Shown: positions 59,025 through 64,000 of the stretch, one piece after another
Layout: the number at the start of each line of letters is the position of its first letter
Position numbering within the stretch: the stretch's first letter is position 1
NCBI GenBank assembly: GCA_022410635.1
Contig: JAJVDF010000194.1
Coordinates: 378,621 to 442,620 of the forward strand
DNA length: 64,000 nt
Reading direction: 5' to 3'
Source: Tretioscincus oriximinensis
Taxonomy: Eukaryota; Chordata; Lepidosauria; Squamata; Gymnophthalmidae
Notes under the pieces: generated by a model
What the model was told of the DNA's origin: nothing
Databases searched by the model: none
The model's input: the letters and a program-made list of their open reading frames with translations, nothing else
Translations under genes and position numbers: made by a program

Positions 59025-59325
59025 CGAATTCAGGACCAGCGACGGTGCATGGATGCCATTTTCAGGAACTGCTGAGGCACCCTAGAGAGTTCAGGTAAGG
59101 TTTTCTTACCTGTTTTCCGGCACCATTCAAATTTCACACTGAGCTGGCCACTCATGTGCACAGCATTCTTGGTAGTCATCTTCACAATGCAACATGGTGT
59201 ACAGGAGCAGCCAGCACTCGCTGTGAAATTCAAGCGGCATTGGACAACAGGTAAACTCCCTAGGGTGCCTCAGCGCACCTTGAAAATGTAGTCCATACAC
59301 TGCTGCTGTTCGGAACACAACTTCC
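59025..59325. repeat. Foldback element, about 300 bp
   Basis: Left arm (gcatggatgccattttcagg, gctgaggcaccctagagagt, ttcaaatttcacac) is matched inverted on the right (cctagggtgcctcagcgcac, ttgaaaatg). Arms about 115 bp, loop about 60 nt. No target duplication identified. Confidence 0.7.
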
Positions 59326-59469
59326 AAGCCTCAGAGTCGCTGGGGTATTTATTTCGGCCTACTGTTTTGCTCATCACAGATGGGGTTGGTATCTGAGAGG
59401 CATCTGCTTTTGAATGGATTTTGCTCTACTGGCTCTCTGTCCTTGTCTAAGACAGTTATATATATTATA

Positions 59470-60370
59470 TTGTTTTCAGAGAAATAGTCATCTTAGTTCA
59501 GAAAATCTTCCAAGTGGGTTTGTAGCACTTGGAGACTAACGGGAGAAAGATAGGTTCTGAAGAAGTAGAAATGACTACGAAAGCTCACACCGCCTATCTT
59601 CAAGGACAGACTTTATAGGAAACTAATGTAGGAGATTGACAAAGAACATGTAAATGTAGTATGGGGATTAACAAAGTGAGAAAAACAGCTAAAGTGCAGA
59701 TTTAATCCTTTTAAGTGGAGGGAATTGCCTGGAGGACAAAGATGTGGTTGGCTGAATGTGCATCAAGCAAATATGCAGGAAAGCAGAGAGCAATTCAGTC
59801 CAAGAATGTCCTCAAGAGGCTGGAAAATGAACTGGTGTTATAATATGTATGATATCCCAATAATTTGTGGCTGTATTCTAGTTCTGCTGTTTCTCTTTCA
59901 AATCCTCCTTTGTAGTTTCTTTGTTCAAGGACTGAGATTGAATGTCTTGGGCGGTTGAAGTGTTCTGCAACAGATTTCTGTGTGTTGTCGTTCGAATATC
60001 TGATTTGTGCCCGTTTATTCTCTGGCGTAGGGACTGTCCCGTTGCTCAATGTAGAAGGCTGAAGACATTGTTGGCAGAAAATGGAATATACCAAATTAGA
60101 GGAGCAACAGGTGAAAGTAACTCTGATATTGTGGGTGGTATGATTATGTCCCATGATTAAATTGCAAAGGTGGATCTGTGGGCAGAGTTGGCATCTTGGT
60201 TTGTGGCAGGATCTTGTACCCATTTCTCCATCTGTGCTGTGTGTCCTCTTATGTGTAAGTAACGATTTGATTTTCAGGTATTATCTGCAGGCAAGCAAAG
60301 GTCTGTCACCAAGTGATATTGAGAGAGCAGCTTTGTTATCTAGAATAGGTTGTAGTTAATTGATGAGATG
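59470..60370 (-). mobile_element. Penelope-like element, endonuclease region, with a second tail
   Basis: Minus-strand sequence from about 60358 reads like ALLSRIG/LQPILDNK, the same point at which the 49-kb copy enters its gap. It continues (60223-59795) with a Cys cluster (CHKPRCQLCPQ), TCCSSNLVYSIFCQQC and VAEHFNRPRHSIS, the linker and GIY-YIG endonuclease of Penelope elements. The GIY-YIG core itself is disrupted by frame changes. At 59480-59600 a terminal-repeat piece in + orientation carries a hammerhead-like motif. Confidence 0.78.
59557..59590 (+). ncRNA. Hammerhead-like motif, second copy
   Basis: CTGAAGA (59557-59563), GTAG-aaatga-CTAC (59565-59578), GAAA (59579-59582), then gctcacacc. 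Stem II stays paired although its sequence and loop differ from the copy at 50676. Confidence 0.35.
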
Positions 60371-60538
60371 TGTGAGTGGCAGATGCAATTATATTTCAGA
60401 GCTTGGCTGTCGATATTGTTTTTACCCTCTTTTTAATCTGCATATTTGGTGCAGATATTACATTTATTTAAAATATAAAGATGTAGCCTATATAAATTTT
60501 ATAACTATGTTCTTGCTGATCTGTATTTATCTCACCTA

Positions 60539-61017
60539 TAAGGTTGCCATACGTCCCGGGAAGGTGGGACAATCCCGGCTTTGGGGACTAAAATATAGTC
60601 CCCTCTGGATTTTAAGAGAAAATCCCAGATTTTTACATTCCCCAATACTGCATCAGGGAATGTAAAAATCCAGGATTTTAAAGGCAAAGGAGTCATCATG
60701 GCTGATGGCTGCAGCCTGAGCAACGCTTTCCAGAAAGGAACCTCAGAGCGTGCCGTAGCTGCTCCANTGCTGGAGGCGGGGTTTTGCGCCTGCTCTCAGG
60801 CAAAGCGCGCCAACTCGCCACCAGCAGAGGAAAGTCGCTTGGGTTTTTGATAGAACAGAGCTTTGTGCAGCTCTGTTCTGCCTGTCTCACACAAGCGTCC
60901 GTGTGCATGCGTGTGTGCGTGCATGTCTGTGTATGCACGCATGTGTGTGCACGCGTGTGTGTGTGCACCCCCACCCACCCTGTCCCGGTTTTGGGCTGCC
61001 AAAATATGGCAACCCTA
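60539..61017 (+). mobile_element. hAT-like element (TAGGGTTGCCATA family), full length
   Basis: Ends TAAGGTTGCCATACGTCCC and the complement of TAGGGTTGCCATATTTTGG. Flanks ctcaccta (60531-60538) and ctcaccca (61018-61025) are an 8-bp duplication with one mismatch. The interior holds an inverted gaatgtaaaaat(c) hairpin near 60600-60680 and a (TG/CA) tract at about 60898-60966. Confidence 0.78.
60898..60966 (+). repeat. Alternating GT/GC microsatellite
   Basis: Units gtgtgc, gtgcatg and cacgcg inside the hAT-like element. Z-DNA-prone. Confidence 0.85.
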
Positions 61018-61622
61018 CTCACCCACTATCTTATGCACACCAAAACCTTTCTGTAACTGAATCTTATGCCCCATCCAGATATTTGCTATGGTAATTACAT
61101 CATGAAGACATGCTCCTGCAGTTTCAGCAATCCATTTGCTATACACCTTCGTTGCCCCAAATTTTCCAGCATCTCTTTTCTGATTTTATTGTGGATTCCT
61201 TTGTACTGTTAAAAAGCCTCCATGTGGCATGCACTAGCGAGAGTAAATATGAGCAGTGACGAGAACTCGGGCAAGATNTGAGGCAAAACATGTGCTTCTT
61301 TGGTTACTTCCTGGAGCTCAAGTATGCAAGGGGGGGAGGGGGGAGGGCAGTCAATCAGGACCCTGCGCATGCAACATGCTGTGAAGTTCCCATAGGTCTC
61401 AGGGCAGTTAACAATAAAAACCAAATTAACATATATTAAAACAACAATATCTGAAAGTAGGGGTGTTCTCTGTTTAAAATGTCAGCTTCTCGCTGAAGTA
61501 ACATGGATTTATACAGATATGTGGGATCAGTCTCAACTGGCTTTTTTCTGAAATAAAAGATAATTATGCAACAAAGCAGCATTGCTTGTGATACCAATTT
61601 TAAAGCTCCCAAAGAACCACAC

Positions 61623-61919
61623 TGTCAAATAAAAATTAAGGAAGTGACTTTATTAAGAGACTTCGGCATGCAAATGAATTTGAACAGGACAGGTGGGCAT
61701 GCGCTGTAACTCATTGCCCTTATAAAGCCCTCTTCAGGGCCTCAGGAAATCAGCTGATGACATGTGATCCCTTCTAGAATATTCCCCCCTTTTGTCCAAT
61801 CAACATTTATGACATTCTTTCAAATTCAGACTCTTGAAACTAATAAACAACCAATGGTTGTTTGACCAGCCCTTAGTTTTAAAGTGCTTTAATATCCGTC
61901 AAGGTGGCTGTTTCTGACA
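61623..61919 (-). mobile_element. LTR-like block
   Basis: On the minus strand it runs TGTCAGAAACAGCC to TTTTTATTTGACA. It has ctttataagggc as a TATA box and ttaataaag as a polyadenylation signal about 70 bp later, in LTR order. No target duplication is visible. Confidence 0.35.
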
Positions 61920-62645
61920 CTTTAAATGAAATATAAAGAAGTGAGATCTGCAGATAAGGCAGAACTGGAAATCTACACCATGTAACAAGGATGTAGGAAA
62001 AATGAACTGAACCTAAACTCAGTTTTCAAGATCTGGCTCCTGTAGCAGTAACTACATATCTGCCATGCAATATTAAACAGAAAGTTTAGCACCGGCCCAG
62101 GAATATATCATTCTATTAATGGGGATTAGTCTTGATTTTATTTTTAAACGGTGTCACAAGACTATTTGATATGCTGGCCACTCTATGGCTAGAGTGTGGG
62201 ATTTAACATTCCACAAAAAAAGAAATGAGAGAAGGACCAGAGAAACTCTACTTTGAGGATATTTGGAACCTCCTATTATTATTTCCCTCAAGGAGAAATG
62301 AAGTTCATTCACCTATTCCAGAAATAATGAAAATGTTACTAGTTTAATAGNCAGTTGGTCTTGTCTTGTTTGAAGTGTTGTATCCACTGTTGATATAGAT
62401 GAGTCACTGAGCCAACTTCCTCCTCCCTGCAGCAAAAATGTTTTCCGTGGATGGGACTGAGCACAGATTGGCAGAGAATGTATTCTCCCACCTAGGGCTA
62501 GCTGCAATGCAGGCTGGATGTTGTAGTCTGCAGGGCAGGCCCCCACACAGGCTGGGCAGAAGTGGCTGCCTGCTGCTTAGCCAGTTCTGTGCTGGGAATC
62601 ACATGAGAATCTTGTATGTTTTGTGAGATCCTCCATTCTTACACA
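61920..62645. other. Intergenic DNA
   Basis: No recognised gene or named repeat. Confidence 0.5.
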
Positions 62646-62649
62646 AAAC

Positions 62650-62905
62650 ATGAATTCTCATGTACTAGAAATACGTGGGAGGCATTGGGATGTCACTTCC
62701 ACCCTGTTTCCAGAAAGGACAATCCAAGGACCGGAAATGACGTCACAATAATGTCACTTCCGGTCTTTGCTTCTGGGAATGGTGCCTGGGGTGACGTCAC
62801 TTCCGCCTCAGCCCGGAAGTGATCCCCCAAAATATTCATGCATGCAGGAACTCCAAATATTGAGATTTTGGGGCTCCCACCATGGGATTTTCNACCAGAA
62901 AATGT
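62650..62905 (-). repeat. Unnamed repeat with CRE/ETS motifs, copy 2
   Basis: Contains gtgacgtcacttccg, aatgacgtcac and tgtcacttccgg, that is, full CRE octamers next to ETS sites. The reverse complement aligns with 57395-57640. Confidence 0.55.
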
Positions 62906-63284
62906 CTAGCACTGTCCCAGCAGATTACATTAAGAGCATAGCAGCTCCGTTTTACTTTTTTCACACTTGTGCTGCTCCTGCTAGCTTCGTGCAGAAGCAT
63001 CCAAGCTTCTATAATAAGCACTTGTCACAAAACCATTTATCAGGAAACAGGAATTTGGCTAGGAAGAAGAGAAACAAGAAGCTGGCAGTTTGTTACGGTT
63101 TATGTGAGGCACCCCGTCTACCTGCATTCAATTTTTTTAGCCCGGAATTCTACTTGTCATTTGCAATTACTAATTCTTATGAAGTGTAACCGGTATATGG
63201 AAAACATGTTGGGAAATGGATTCTGAATTACTAAAATTAAATTTTAAAATATTTTAAAGAGCGTTGATACGTTAACTTGGTTTT

Positions 63285-63345
63285 TTGTTGTTAACCACTT
63301 TGAGCCCTTCAGGTGTATAAGGTGGCATATAAATGTAAATCGATA
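63285..63345 (+). repeat. SINE/LINE 3' tail fragment
   Basis: ttaaccactttgagccct then ggtggcatataaatgtaaat is a typical L2/tRNA-SINE 3' end; upstream body not recognised. Confidence 0.4.
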
Positions 63346-63384
63346 AGCAAAAAGTGGGCTTCTTTATTGGTGTTCTATTAAACC

Positions 63385-63780
63385 TTTTATTTCCATTCGT
63401 TATAAATACAAGAACGCCTTCTCCCACACCAACNTGCCCGTCCCTTAAGATNTGCAGGAGAGGCCCTCCTTTCAACAGCCAGTGGAGTGGGAACCCGGGC
63501 TACAGCCTTCTCAGTGGTTGCCCCTCGTCTTTGGAATGGTCTCCCCCTCGAGGTGCGTCTGTCATCATCCTTGTATGGTTTTAGAAGGTCCTTGAAGACG
63601 CACCTCTTTTGCCTGGCCTTTGGCTGAAGAAATGTCATCTCTGTCCCCTACTTTTAAATACTGTTTTATACTGTTTTAATTTTGTAGTGTTTTGGCCGCC
63701 CTGAGACCTTCGGGTATAGGGCGGGGGTATAAGTATAAATAAATAAATAAATAAATAGATAGATAAATAAATAAATAATA
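63385..63780 (+). mobile_element. L2-type LINE 3' end
   Basis: Nearly the same as 8040-8400 in opposite orientation: ggttgcccctcgtctttggaa, ctccccctcgaggtgcgtct, cgcacctcttttgcctggcc, then a 3' UTR ending gagaccttcgggtataggg and (aaat)n with gata interruptions (63738-63778). Two n calls near 63434 and 63452. Confidence 0.88.
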
Positions 63781-64000
63781 GGATCATACATATTCAATTT
63801 AAAATGCTGCAAACATTTCCCCACTTTTTTTTTTATAAAATCCCCACCCCCTCCCCTCATTGCATCTTATATTACAAAACCCAAAAATTATGACAGTTGG
63901 GGTTTCCATATGGAAAATTAATCGTAAATCTTAAATTTCATAGCTCCACTCCCCAGCTTGCCTTCTATACAAGTTTTGCACTGTCAACCATTTTTGTTTA

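Noticed and set aside
59795..60223. 142-codon minus-strand host gene
   Set aside because: The Cys cluster and CCSSNLVYSIFCQQC pattern are Penelope endonuclease sequence.
30000..64000. Exons of a neighbouring gene downstream (such as FAM13C, expected by synteny)
   Set aside because: No spliceable frame with recognisable host protein similarity was found; the region is repeats and unassigned DNA.

Overview
This window is eukaryotic, vertebrate and almost certainly from a squamate reptile. It holds one split, intact gene whose exons read as a vertebrate solute carrier. The rest is dense sauropsid-type repeat content: CR1 and L2 LINEs, L1, Penelope-like elements, tRNA-derived SINEs, solo LTRs and many hAT/Harbinger-like MITEs. 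A gecko-like lizard would fit, but I cannot fix the species. Two assembly gaps (1670-1774 and 49931-50465) and scattered single n calls mark a draft assembly.

The gene is SLC16A9 (monocarboxylate transporter 9) on the + strand. Five coding exons at 15163-15358, 22850-22993, 23473-23568, 24995-25864 and 28414-28598 join in a single frame. Every junction is phase 1 with GT/AG borders, giving 496 residues without a stop. A GC- and CpG-rich block at about 1259-2345 is the likely promoter and first, untranslated exon, with a strong candidate splice donor after 2090. The gene would then run from about 1.3 kb to about 30 kb. No second protein-coding host gene is visible; 30-64 kb reads as intergenic sequence full of repeats.

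Layout: 1-1250 hairpin MITEs and a CR1 3' end; 1259-2345 CpG-rich promoter block; 2348-15130 intron 1 with a Harbinger-type MITE, a hAT-type MITE, an L2 copy and a tRNA/L2 SINE; 15163-28598 coding exons, with introns holding a SPIN-like hAT, a hAT nested in a foldback, and a CR1; 28599-30000 probable 3' UTR; 31-38 kb L2, a mariner-like hairpin, CR1 and a solo LTR; 38-48 kb SINE, hAT-like MITEs, a 0.2 kb near-perfect palindrome and a second solo LTR in inverted orientation; 49-51 kb a Penelope-like reverse transcriptase; 52-61 kb further Penelope fragments, hATs, L1 with a nested SINE and a 28-unit GAA tract; 61-64 kb an LTR-like block and an L2.

The most informative observations are the target-site duplications that can be read directly: 8 bp at six hAT-like elements, 5 bp at two solo LTRs, 3 bp at two Harbinger-like MITEs. 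Next are the nested insertions, and the hammerhead-like motifs in the Penelope tails whose stem II varies between copies but stays base-paired. I found no CRISPR array, operon or other prokaryotic system, and no clear case for an entirely new biological system. The best candidates for something under-described are the palindromic MITE families and the Penelope tail motif.
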